Made by a program: the position numbers and the translations under genes
Part shown: positions 8,762 through 18,915 of the stretch, piece after piece
Numbering within the stretch: the first letter of the stretch is position 1
Layout of the letters: each line of letters begins with the position of its first letter
Assembly: GCF_003144245.1 (NCBI RefSeq)
Contig: NW_020289980.1
Location: forward strand, 682,001-746,000
From: Jaminaea rosea
Taxonomy: Eukaryota; Basidiomycota; Exobasidiomycetes; Microstromatales
Reading direction: 5' to 3'
DNA length: 64,000 nucleotides
Notes under the pieces: generated by a model
The model's input: the letters and a program-made list of their open reading frames with translations, nothing else
What the model was told of the DNA's origin: nothing
Database searches by the model: none

Positions 8762-11086
8762 ATGACCAATCAAATCGAGATGCCCTCTGCAGGCATGCCT
8801 ACTTCCTCATCGTACATCGACTCGTCCGACTTGCTGGACGAAGAGCTCTGGTTGAGCCTCACCGCTGCCACCTCTGCACCGCCAGCTCTGCCTCACATGG
8901 CCAACGCCAAGGGACAGGTCAGTACGGCACCGCTGGAAGGCTTGGACGCCTGGATGACTTTCTCACCGCAGGCGACGACTGACATGGCTTGGCATGGAGC
9001 CGTAACCGAGGCCCCAATCACCTCGCCCGCCTTGACCTCTGTGGGGACTGACGCAGCTAGCGTGGCGAGCACCTCCTCCCTCAGCGAAGCGTACAAGCAA
9101 ACAGCTCCTCGTGGCGTAGCACCTGCCACAGCTCGACCAGACAGCGAGACCGGACGCAGTCGCAGCAGAGTGCGCACCGTCGCTGGCTCGCGTGGTAATC
9201 GATCAACCTCCTCAACCAGCCGCACCGCTCTGAGTCCCGTGCGCGATGGCGTGGCTACCGACGAAGCGGGCGGAGTGGGCAAGACGTCTCGCGCTCGTAG
9301 CCGGCCAGCCCGTCGCGCCTCGATTGGCCCTGCCGCAGCTGCTATGATGCGCGTCCCGGCCTCTGCGCCAGGAAGCAAGCAGTCGGCGTCTTTGCGTCTC
9401 GACACGGCTGGGGCCACAGATGCCGGCGTGGGAACAGGACCACAGACTGTGCCGGGCATTGCCATCCCCGCTAGTATGCCGTTTGGCTCCATGTTCCCTC
9501 ACCAGCATCCCTTCGCTCCTGGCTCGCCGCCGGTCAATGGGCCGGCTCTATGGCCTGGCCCGGGTTCGTGGCCTGGACCAGGAGACGCGATGCCTGCGCC
9601 GTGGCCTATGGTGGCCCAGCACTTACCCAACTGTGGTAGTCCCTATGGCCAGCCGGGTAGCGCTTGGCCTGGAGCTCACCCTCCCTTGATCTCACCAGGG
9701 ATCGCCCCTCCCAGCCACCCATCTCAAGCCATGCAGGGCGTGTTCGACGGCATGAGTGGTCTGCACATGCACCACTCTCCTCCCATCGCAGACTCGACGG
9801 GCGTCGTCACGGCTGAGCAGCAGGGCGCCATGTCTCCCAGCACAAGCAGCAGCAGCACTCGCTCGCCCCCATCCCCCAAGGGCGGTCAACTTCACCTTGG
9901 CAGGCGCAACTCCAAGTCAGCCTCTCACGGTGGCGGTGGTCGCATGCTTGAGGACGTGCCTGAGAATCGGGCCGCCCCTGGTTTCCATGACGGCGTGATC
10001 GAGGACGAGCCGGACGAAGACGACGAAGCAGTGGACGACGTGAGCATGGCTATTCTCTCATCTACACAGCGCACCGGACGTGACTCTTCCTCCACGTCGA
10101 GCGCAGCACGAGCGCGCAGTCGCTCCTCCGACACTCGTGCACCCACGACCACATCCGAGCGCCGTGCACGCCGTCGCGAGTCGCACAACCTCGTCGAGCG
10201 TCGACGCCGTGACACGATCAACGAGCGCATTGCGGAGCTCGCCTCGCTCCTTCCTGAGGCCATGCTACTCGATGCAATTGCCAATTCGCAGTCGGGCGGC
10301 AACGCCAGTAAAGTCGTCAAGCTACCCATGCCTGCGAGCGCCATTCCTTCGAAGAAGGGTGATGAAGGCGGTCTCCTCAACGTGGACGACCTCGCATCTG
10401 CTCCCGCCGACAGCGAGACGCTCGCAGCTGCTCAAGCTCGTCCGAATAAGAGCATCATCCTGCGGAAGTCGGTCGACTATATCCGCGCGCTGCAAGACTT
10501 TATCGAGCATCAGAGGCGACAGAATGCGGACCTGTTGAGGCAGAGGGACGAGCTCATGGGTGTCATGATGGCAAGCGCGGGGCAGCCGCAGCAGCAACCC
10601 TCGCATCGCGACTCGGAGAAGCGACTCTGGCCTGACCCTACGCCGAGCATGCCGAGCATGTACGCCACGGCTTCCTCCCACCACGGTCAGGACGGCGGTA
10701 GCTTCACTACTTCTTCAAGCCAGCAACACTCCCGCCCCTCTCTCGGCGCTTGGCTTGCCACTCATCCAGAGGAGCGCCCCCGCTACTCCGGCGTTCCCGC
10801 CTCGGTACCCGCTACCAGTGCACCAGCCGAGAACAAGCAGCTGAACAGCGGCGATTCTTCGGACTCGTGGGCTTCGTCATCCCAGTCGCCACGCGATGCC
10901 GCGGCTTCATCGGGATCTTTGCTGGCTTCGCAGGCATCCGTGAGCTCCATGTCTCCGAGCGCCGCGCTCGGAGACATCGTCCCTACGGCAGGAGAGGCAG
11001 CGGCTGTCATCAAGCTTGAGGGCGACAGTGAGCAGGGGCAGGGCAGGGCGAGTGAGGGGCATCTTGAAGTGGCAGCTCAAGCGTGA
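8762..11086 (+). CDS. bHLH transcription factor with long loop
   Basis: Single exon, 774 residues, ATG at 8762. The basic region and helix 1 (about residues 470-505) read ESHNLVERRRRDTINERI, with the His, Glu and Arg that in the USF/MITF/Myc class contact CACGTG E-boxes. Helix 2 (about 560-610) reads NKSIILRKSVDYIRALQ and continues into a Gln/Arg-rich leucine-containing coil. The loop between the helices is about 55-60 residues, much longer than the usual 6-25. The rest is disordered: a Ser-rich N-terminus with an acidic-hydrophobic patch (DLLDEELWLSL, about 22-33, possibly activating), a Pro/Gly/Trp-rich centre, an acidic stretch just before the basic region and a Ser-rich tail. It should act in the nucleus as a dimer. 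The domain is certain; no orthologue or target pathway can be assigned from sequence. Confidence 0.88.
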   Translation: MTNQIEMPSAGMPTSSSYIDSSDLLDEELWLSLTAATSAPPALPHMANAKGQVSTAPLEGLDAWMTFSPQATTDMAWHGAVTEAPITSPALTSVGTDAASVASTSSLSEAYKQTAPRGVAPATARPDSETGRSRSRVRTVAGSRGNRSTSSTSRTALSPVRDGVATDEAGGVGKTSRARSRPARRASIGPAAAAMMRVPASAPGSKQSASLRLDTAGATDAGVGTGPQTVPGIAIPASMPFGSMFPHQHPFAPGSPPVNGPALWPGPGSWPGPGDAMPAPWPMVAQHLPNCGSPYGQPGSAWPGAHPPLISPGIAPPSHPSQAMQGVFDGMSGLHMHHSPPIADSTGVVTAEQQGAMSPSTSSSSTRSPPSPKGGQLHLGRRNSKSASHGGGGRMLEDVPENRAAPGFHDGVIEDEPDEDDEAVDDVSMAILSSTQRTGRDSSSTSSAARARSRSSDTRAPTTTSERRARRRESHNLVERRRRDTINERIAELASLLPEAMLLDAIANSQSGGNASKVVKLPMPASAIPSKKGDEGGLLNVDDLASAPADSETLAAAQARPNKSIILRKSVDYIRALQDFIEHQRRQNADLLRQRDELMGVMMASAGQPQQQPSHRDSEKRLWPDPTPSMPSMYATASSHHGQDGGSFTTSSSQQHSRPSLGAWLATHPEERPRYSGVPASVPATSAPAENKQLNSGDSSDSWASSSQSPRDAAASSGSLLASQASVSSMSPSAALGDIVPTAGEAAAVIKLEGDSEQGQGRASEGHLEVAAQA

Positions 11087-11383
11087 TCCGCGCCACTCGA
11101 GCAGGTCGAACACACCACATTCACATCATCATCCTCATTCAAGCTTGCTCTCATTAGCCCATCCGTGACAATGTATTCGCAGGCAGCCGCGCAGGCAGGC
11201 AGGCAGACACGAATGCATGATACCATTCCCACTCGAGGCGTGCTGCCACGTCGTGTGACGTCTACTCTGCCAAGGCCTTCCTGCTTGACTGACCACTAAT
11301 GCCTTGCCACCCGATCCGACTCGCGCACAATCGGCTGTGTTCCACCATCAAGACTTCTCGCATTGCGCTCAGTGCAAGAAAAA

Positions 11384-12952
11384 TCAAGAAGCAACGAGCC
11401 ATTTCCTGATACGACAATCCAGGTCTTGGGGACTCTCCTCGCGCGCTTCCCCTCCATCCTCTTGCGCGTCCTCGGCGTTCAGCAGCACATACCCTTCCTC
11501 GTCCTCGTCTTCGTCCTCCTCCTCGTCAAGATCGCCATCAGGCCTACGATCCTCCTCTTCCTGCCGACTCGTATCAGCTATGCGCTCGCACTTCTTCTCC
11601 TCGCCACGCGCAGCCACCTCACAAACGTGGCTATTGCCCTCCTCACTGTCATTCGGCACAGTCGTAGCTTGACAACACCCAGCCGAGCACACCCCACTAC
11701 TATCCGTGAGCGCATCACTCGTGCGCCTCTCACGATGCGCCATAAACCTCTCCCCCAGCCCAACAAAGGGAAGCCTACTGGGCCCAGCCACGCTCGATTC
11801 ACCAGCTCCTCCTCCTCCTCCTCCGATGGCCACACTGGTGGCAATCAGGGCTGCGTCTGCATCGGATCTCGCCTGACTCTCGCGCCTCAGTGTAACCACA
11901 AAGTCTTCAAAGACGCTCGGACTCTCATAGGCGCTACTGGTTGCACTGAGGCTCGCCTCGCCCGACCCGGAGGTGCCTATATCGCTTGAGCTTTGCAGGA
12001 GGGGTTCTTTTGCGTCCTCGCCTGCGCTTGTGGCGGGGGTGAAGTGGTCGTAGCAGGAGAAGAGACCGTTGAGCGGTACGGTGATGGGGGAAGGAGGGGC
12101 AGGCATGCCCGTAGTCGTCTCGCTTGGTACGGAGGTGAGGAGCTGGTCCTCCGGCCAGGCGATGTACGGACGCGGTCGCGGTGCCATTACGGTATGTGTG
12201 GAAGATAGGCTCGTGGAAGCAGAGATGGAGAACTTGATCGTCGAATCGCCTTCGTCTTCATATTTCTCATCGAGGAGCTTCTGCGTGCGTAGGGTCAGGT
12301 AGTCGACCGCTGCGGGGTCGAGGGCGCCCCATGGGAGGTAGCTTGCACGGGGGTCGTTGACGCTGGCATGGCCTTCAGGCTGGGTATAGGCGCCGATACT
12401 GCTGGCGCTACTGGTGTCGCTCGTGGTGACCGGCGTGCTGTTGCTAGCCGACGTCGACGACTCGCCAGGCTTGTAGCCATCCCAGTCAATGAAGGGCCTA
12501 GTCGCCGGCTTGAAGGCTGTAGTAGTCGCCGAGCTCCTTCCCACCGTCGATGCCGAAGGCTGCTTAGCTGCCGTAAGGCCTACAGTGACGTCTTGCTCAT
12601 CATCGCACCACTTCTCCTGCATCCAGATAGAAGCAGGCAAGGAGCGCACCCTCCTAGCTGGTGGAGGGGTGGGTGAGGGGTCCCTCTGCGCTTGAGGCTG
12701 GGCGACCTCGAGGAAGAAGGGGTGGGGCTTGAAGAGGAGTGGCTCAGACTCCGGCGAGCTTGCGGAGCCTGAGGTAGCGGTGGCGATTACAGGCGAAGGA
12801 GGGCAGCTGCTCGTACCCTTGAGCCTGTAGGAGCGTCTCGCTGTGGGAGCACCAGGCGTTGGTAGCGGAGCGACAACACGTTGCGGAGGTGTGGCGGGGT
12901 TGGAAGGTAGTGGGATGAAAGACTTGCTGCTACTGGCGGTGTGGTTCGCCAT
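11384..12952 (-). CDS. Hypothetical low-complexity protein
   Basis: Single uninterrupted frame of 522 residues starting at an ATG (MANHTASSSKSF). No known domain is visible. The sequence is mainly Ser/Thr/Pro/Ala-rich and probably disordered. It has a Gly run (about 378-383) and a strongly acidic tract near the C-terminus (about 476-495) followed by EGYVLLNAEDAQ. Two similar short motifs stand out, RPFIDWDGYKP near residue 152 and RPYIAWPEDQ near residue 262, both of the form RP-aromatic-I-x-W. They could be peptide ligands for a partner. A length over 1.5 kb without a stop and a good start context argue that it is real. It lies tail-to-tail with the bHLH gene, about 300 bp away. Confidence 0.6.
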   Translation of the reverse strand: MANHTASSSKSFIPLPSNPATPPQRVVAPLPTPGAPTARRSYRLKGTSSCPPSPVIATATSGSASSPESEPLLFKPHPFFLEVAQPQAQRDPSPTPPPARRVRSLPASIWMQEKWCDDEQDVTVGLTAAKQPSASTVGRSSATTTAFKPATRPFIDWDGYKPGESSTSASNSTPVTTSDTSSASSIGAYTQPEGHASVNDPRASYLPWGALDPAAVDYLTLRTQKLLDEKYEDEGDSTIKFSISASTSLSSTHTVMAPRPRPYIAWPEDQLLTSVPSETTTGMPAPPSPITVPLNGLFSCYDHFTPATSAGEDAKEPLLQSSSDIGTSGSGEASLSATSSAYESPSVFEDFVVTLRRESQARSDADAALIATSVAIGGGGGGAGESSVAGPSRLPFVGLGERFMAHRERRTSDALTDSSGVCSAGCCQATTVPNDSEEGNSHVCEVAARGEEKKCERIADTSRQEEEDRRPDGDLDEEEDEDEDEEGYVLLNAEDAQEDGGEAREESPQDLDCRIRKWLVAS

Positions 12953-13625
12953 GCTGAATGCTCTTCCAGTGGGAGACTCCGAAAGATTGTTGATCTACGA
13001 TGGTGAAGAGGCTGGGATTGGATCGGGGCTCGGTCGTGACCATCGGCCATGATATACCCAAACGACCATTTGACCCCGTCGTCACTCCCCCCTCGGCGGC
13101 AAAAGCCAAGGCGCACATTCTGCTTCCATGGTCACTCATTCTGCTACCGTGAGATACCGGCCGGTAAGAAGGAGGTAAGACGCCTCCTTCGGCGTTGGAT
13201 TTTTTTTCTCTGAACTGATCCATCCAACGACGGAGCTGAGTGTCACGGCGGCCTGAGAGCCGCACGGGCAATGGTTAGTCCGGCAAGATTCTCCATCTCA
13301 GATCGAGGCCTGCGATCGATCTCGCCGCGGGCCGCCGCGTTGCGCCTGCCAACGCATACGGGCGGGCCATTTCTGAGTCTGAAAAGGCGAGCCCGAGAAA
13401 ACCACCCTGGCACAGTGGCACGGCAGACCGGCGTCAAAAGAATTGGGAACGTTGAGCAGTCACAGAGGGAGAAGGGGGGGCAAGCAACGCAGCAACTTGA
13501 CGTAGGCCGCCGGCGACAAATTGGAGCCTTGCCGGTGCTATGATGGTTCACACTCAGGGTGGCGCGACGTGCGACGTGCGACGCGAGGGATGAGGAGGGC
13601 CGCCCTGAGCACATTGATTGAAAGC

Positions 13626-13650
13626 GAGACGAGACGAGACGAGACGGGAC
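13626..13650. repeat. GAGAC pentanucleotide repeat
   Basis: Four perfect GAGAC units followed by one GGGAC unit, in noncoding DNA. Confidence 0.9.
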
Positions 13651-13825
13651 GCGATGGAAGCAGATGACATTGAAGCTGAGAAAGACAAAAGCAGAGGCCG
13701 ACGAGGATCGGGATGACAAAGATGACGAATACGGACGAAGAGGTGGGGGGGCCGCGGCGCCGCCAAGCTGAGCGGCGAGGGAGCGGGGCATATTGCTGGG
13801 TCGTGAAGCAGAGGGCAGGGGAGCG

Positions 13826-13850
13826 TTCGAGCGTCGAGCGTCGAGCGTCG
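13826..13850. repeat. GAGCGTC short tandem repeat
   Basis: Three adjacent copies of a 7-base TCGAGCG unit in noncoding DNA. Confidence 0.85.
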
Positions 13851-14155
13851 TAGGATAGGAATACATGTACATAGAAGAGCAGAGGAAGCATTGTCGTCGT
13901 CTCCGTGTCCGTCTCGGCTCGCAACGCGTCGGGAAGCGTGATCGATCGGGCTGTTTGCTTGATGAAGGACGGGTGAACCTTGAAGCGCGGCTCCTTTGAG
14001 GACTCTTGAAGAGGCGTTACGATGCTTGCCAAGTGTTGAGTCAGATGGGACCGTGAAAGAGAGCAGGAGGCAGGCAGGCTTGGCTCGCAATTGCCGCCAC
14101 TGCCGCCGCTGTATCCGCGCCAGCATACAAGCATGCTTCGCTGAGCGCTCACCGC

Positions 14156-15058
14156 TCACATAACAACGCACCTACACCCGCCTGCCCCTTCTCCCTCAAC
14201 CGCCTCGCCGCCACTTCCTCTGCCCCTACTACTACCCACCGCTGCACCACTTCCCTCCTCCTTGGCAGGATCTCCCTTCTTTCCCACACCACTCGCCGCG
14301 CTCTTTCCCTCCTTTGCTGGGGTATCCGAGGGGAAGCCACCCTTGACGAGTACATGCATAACAGTCGTGGTACCAGGGAGGAGGTTGCGATGCGATGTGA
14401 CCGGAGCAGCCCCGCCAGAGCTGTTGTTGTTGTTGTTGTTGTTGGTATTTGACGAGCCAGTGCCCGTGGTACGGCGAAGGAGCTTGCTAGCAGTCGAAGG
14501 AGTTGAGGACGATGTTGATGTCGCGCCCGCAGCGGCCGGCTCTGCTTTGCCCTCTCCACTCCCGAGCACAACTCCATCCGCCAATATATGGCCCAAATGC
14601 AGGATCCTGACCTCTCCCGCTTCCCGCGGCCTACTGGGCCAACTCGTAGGCCACTCACTCCAGAGACGCTCCTTGACCTGCGCCAGGTTGGCCGAGGGCG
14701 GGAAATCGAACTGGATGCGCTGCCCTGTCACCAAGAGGAGGTCGAGCCTGACCATATGAGACGGGGGACGTCTTGATGATGAGCCCGTCGTCGTCGTCGT
14801 CGAAGGAGGTGTGAGAGCGGTTGCCGGGATTACGCCCGCTGGGACCACCATGTTCACCCCTTCTCCGGCGACCTCTGCAGCCTTGTGACTCGCAGCGGAT
14901 GAGGTGTCGTGGTCGTCCTCCGGGCTTGTGTGCGGTGTTTCGTACCCTCCGCTACCCATCATTGACGAGCTGGCCATGGACGAGGCGAGGGAAGGCTTGG
15001 CTGCGTGGCGTGGTTGGGTCATTGCGGGTGGCGCTGATGGTGGTGGAGATGATGCCAT
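14156..15058 (-). CDS. UBL3/MUB-like ubiquitin-fold protein with CaaX box
   Basis: Single exon, 300 residues, ATG at 15058. After a disordered Ser/Thr-rich N-terminus of about 100 residues comes a ubiquitin-like fold: VRLDLLLVTGQRIQFDF, then VKERLWSEWPTSWP, then ILHLGHILADG, and after a low-complexity insertion TTVMHVLVKGG. This matches the order in animal UBL3 and plant MUB proteins (LRLILVSGK, NWPMDW, IYQGRFLHG, KTTVMHLVA). The protein ends Cys-Arg-Cys-Val-Val-Met. CVVM is a CaaX box predicted to be farnesylated, and the cysteine two residues upstream could be palmitoylated, as in UBL3/MUB. UBL3 family proteins anchor to the plasma membrane and influence sorting of partners; they are not processed to a diglycine end. 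The Asn/Ser/Thr-rich insertion (about 170-215) is unusual. An internal ATG near residue 34 is an alternative start. Confidence 0.82.
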   Translation of the reverse strand: MASSPPPSAPPAMTQPRHAAKPSLASSMASSSMMGSGGYETPHTSPEDDHDTSSAASHKAAEVAGEGVNMVVPAGVIPATALTPPSTTTTTGSSSRRPPSHMVRLDLLLVTGQRIQFDFPPSANLAQVKERLWSEWPTSWPSRPREAGEVRILHLGHILADGVVLGSGEGKAEPAAAGATSTSSSTPSTASKLLRRTTGTGSSNTNNNNNNNSSGGAAPVTSHRNLLPGTTTVMHVLVKGGFPSDTPAKEGKSAASGVGKKGDPAKEEGSGAAVGSSRGRGSGGEAVEGEGAGGCRCVVM

Positions 15059-15343
15059 CTCGAGAGGTCAGAGTGCTAGCCGTGCTGCAATGCGAAGACT
15101 CCCCGCTGTATGGTGGTCGGCAAGTGTGAAAGCGGTTAGAGGCGGTGAGGAGGAGGAGGAGGAGGATGGCAATGAATGCAATGATGCGGGGGGGGGTCAC
15201 TCGAAAGATATCGGCCCGATGGTGCGTCCCGCCGTGCCTTGTCGCTGCCGTCGATCGGCCAGTCAGTAGTCGTCTTTGGGGCGAGCCTTTGATCGCTGAT
15301 GTCGGGTCGCCTGATGTGCAGAGGATGATACGACGAGTGCGCA

Positions 15344-15372
15344 ATGTGTGTGCGCGTGTGTGTGCTTGTGTG
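15344..15372. repeat. GT-rich alternating purine-pyrimidine tract
   Basis: A run of TG/CG dinucleotides in the UBL3-like upstream region; simple sequence. Confidence 0.85.
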
Positions 15373-15420
15373 ATGTAACGAAGGAGGCTAGGGACGGATG
15401 GCCGGCCCTTGTGGTCCGGC

Positions 15421-15450
15421 GAGTTGACTTGAGTTGACTTGAGTTTACTT
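15421..15450. repeat. Three tandem GAGTTGACTT units
   Basis: Two perfect 10-base units and a third with one change (GAGTTTACTT), about 365 bp upstream of the UBL3-like start. Confidence 0.9.
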
Positions 15451-16033
15451 GACGACTTGCGAATTGGTCTCGAGCAGCCTGCGCCTCCAGCCTGCGCGTC
15501 CGCCTCCGCCTGCGTCTCTGGAGGTGTGGCGGCGGGCGGCGGGCGGGCGGCGCACGGGAGCAGCGGTGCAGGCGGCACAAGGGCAAGAAAGAGGGCGGGG
15601 AGGAGCTCCAGTCGGGGTCTCAAAAATGACCTCACGAAGACGAGAGTGTGAGAAGGGGAAGGGGCAGAGGCGACACAGCCCAGCCCAGCCCAGTCCAGGC
15701 CGAGCTACGTTTAGTACGCAGGGCAGGGCATTAACAACTCAGCTAGCGTTGGGCGACGAGTCGAGAGTTGAGGAGGAGCCAGGAAGATGATGGCCTTGGC
15801 GTTGCCTTGGCAGGATGGCAGCGAGGCGGGAGAGCAACACGTGCAGCCGTGAATAACTAGCAGCGAAGAAGACGATGGCAAGCACACGATGATGGAGAGC
15901 GCAACGTGGGTGCCCATGCGTGCTGCGGGTATTGATATCTATTAGTACAGAGGCAGTGTGATGATAGATGCGTGTGCAGTCGTGATGCTGATCATGGCGA
16001 TCGTGAAGCAGTCGCAGCCCCCGTCTCTCGCCC

Positions 16034-17908
<1,875 letters not shown>

Positions 17909-18605
17909 CTACAGTCCCTTCTCATCCTCGCAGACTGCATCATGCTCGTTGCTCTGACTCGTCACGATGCTCCTCCCCACACCCTCCTGAATGCGTTTGA
18001 CCAACCTCCCATTGTTCCGCTTACTGATCCAATCAATCATCAGTCGCTTCATCACCCCAAAGAAGACGTCAGGCGCTTCCAAGCTGACCTTTCCCGTCAG
18101 TAGGGCCACATCCTCCCCTTCATGCCCTGCAACAGCATCGATCCTGTGTCACGGCAAGAGGTCAGCGTTGAGAGGTCAAGGATGAGGGGAGCAATTTGGA
18201 CACTCACATCCACTCAGAATGAAGTCGACACTTGAGCATGCCGTACTGCATATCCATGATCAAGCCGTTGGACGGGAATTGAAAGAAAGTACGCCACGTC
18301 ATCGGGATATGAGCCGCCTCTAGGGTCCCTGCTTGACGCGTGTGCCAGCAGTAGCAAGTAGTGAGCATCGCAGCTTGCCGGACGATCAACGAAACTGGTG
18401 GGGGGGAGGGGGAGCGGGAGGGGGGCGGGGGGCAGCGGAAGCACTCACAATCGTACGGGCCCCCTGAAGGATCGCTCGCATTACACAGGATGGGCGTAGT
18501 CTTCGTCTTTGCCCAGCAGAACAAGGGAGGGCTGTGTAGCCATGCCAGGATGTCAGGAGTGCGGGCGCTGAGGTGGTATTGATGGTGGAACGTTTCGTGG
18601 CGCAT
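17909..18605 (-). CDS. Unrecognised three-exon protein of 170 residues
   Basis: Exons on the minus strand are 18449-18605, 18208-18328 and 17909-18143, and all junctions keep one frame. Donors are GTGAGTGC and GTGAGTGT; acceptors end AAGCAG and CACAG; intron lengths are 120 and 64. The joined protein reads through GGPYD-WTLEAAHIPMTWRTFFQF, then GLIMDMQYGMLKCRLHSEW, then TGKVSLEAPDVFFGVMKRLMIDW. It has no low-complexity sequence, is rich in Trp, Phe and Met and alternates like a compact alpha/beta domain. That contrasts with its neighbours and suggests a conserved globular protein. I cannot name the family. An upstream in-frame ATG at 18680 would add 25 residues. No signal peptide or membrane segment is evident. 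Confidence 0.7.
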
Positions 18606-18915
18606 GATGGGCGAGTGCGGGGGAGTGAAAAGGGTTGATGATGAGAAGGGCGGAGGGAAACGAGAGTGAAGTTCAAGCATCAAAAGCTCGACGGAGCGGG
18701 TAGGTGGTTGGGCCAAAGGGTGATAGCAAGCGGCCAATCATCTCCCGCTAGCGGCCCGCGTGTCACCCCCTTGCGCCACTGAACTCGCCCGCCTCTCACC
18801 CTTCTTTGCTTGCCTTCCACGCCATCTAGTATACAATTGTTGCGAAGCGTGCATGCTTATGCGATCCAGTGTACAGTCCCTCGAAACTCTGCCTCGCCTA
18901 CCCAGCTGTTGCTCC
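18606..18915. other. Intergenic, 310 bp
   Basis: Promoter of the unrecognised three-exon gene and 3' region of the BRCT gene. Nothing else seen. Confidence 0.45.

Larger units (their letters stand above)
12953..14155. other. Intergenic, 1.2 kb
   Basis: Lies upstream of the hypothetical gene at 12952 and downstream of the UBL3-like gene. Frames of about 200 codons overlap on the minus strand at 13243-13872 and 13538-14171 but look like translated promoter DNA (Arg, Ser and Cys-rich, no domain). Two short tandem repeats are listed separately. Confidence 0.5.
15059..16033. other. Intergenic, about 1 kb
   Basis: Contains the promoter of the UBL3-like gene and the 3' region of the Siw14 gene. 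It holds a G run near 15187-15195, a GT-rich tract, a 10-base tandem repeat and a CACGTG palindrome at 15838-15843. No gene seen. Confidence 0.5.

Noticed and set aside
13243-14171. Overlapping minus-strand frames of about 200 codons
   Set aside because: They mutually overlap in different frames, are Cys/Arg/Ser-rich and include translated simple repeats; they look like upstream DNA.
15838-15843. CACGTG palindrome as a target of the bHLH protein
   Set aside because: A six-base palindrome is expected by chance every few kilobases, and nothing ties it to this factor.
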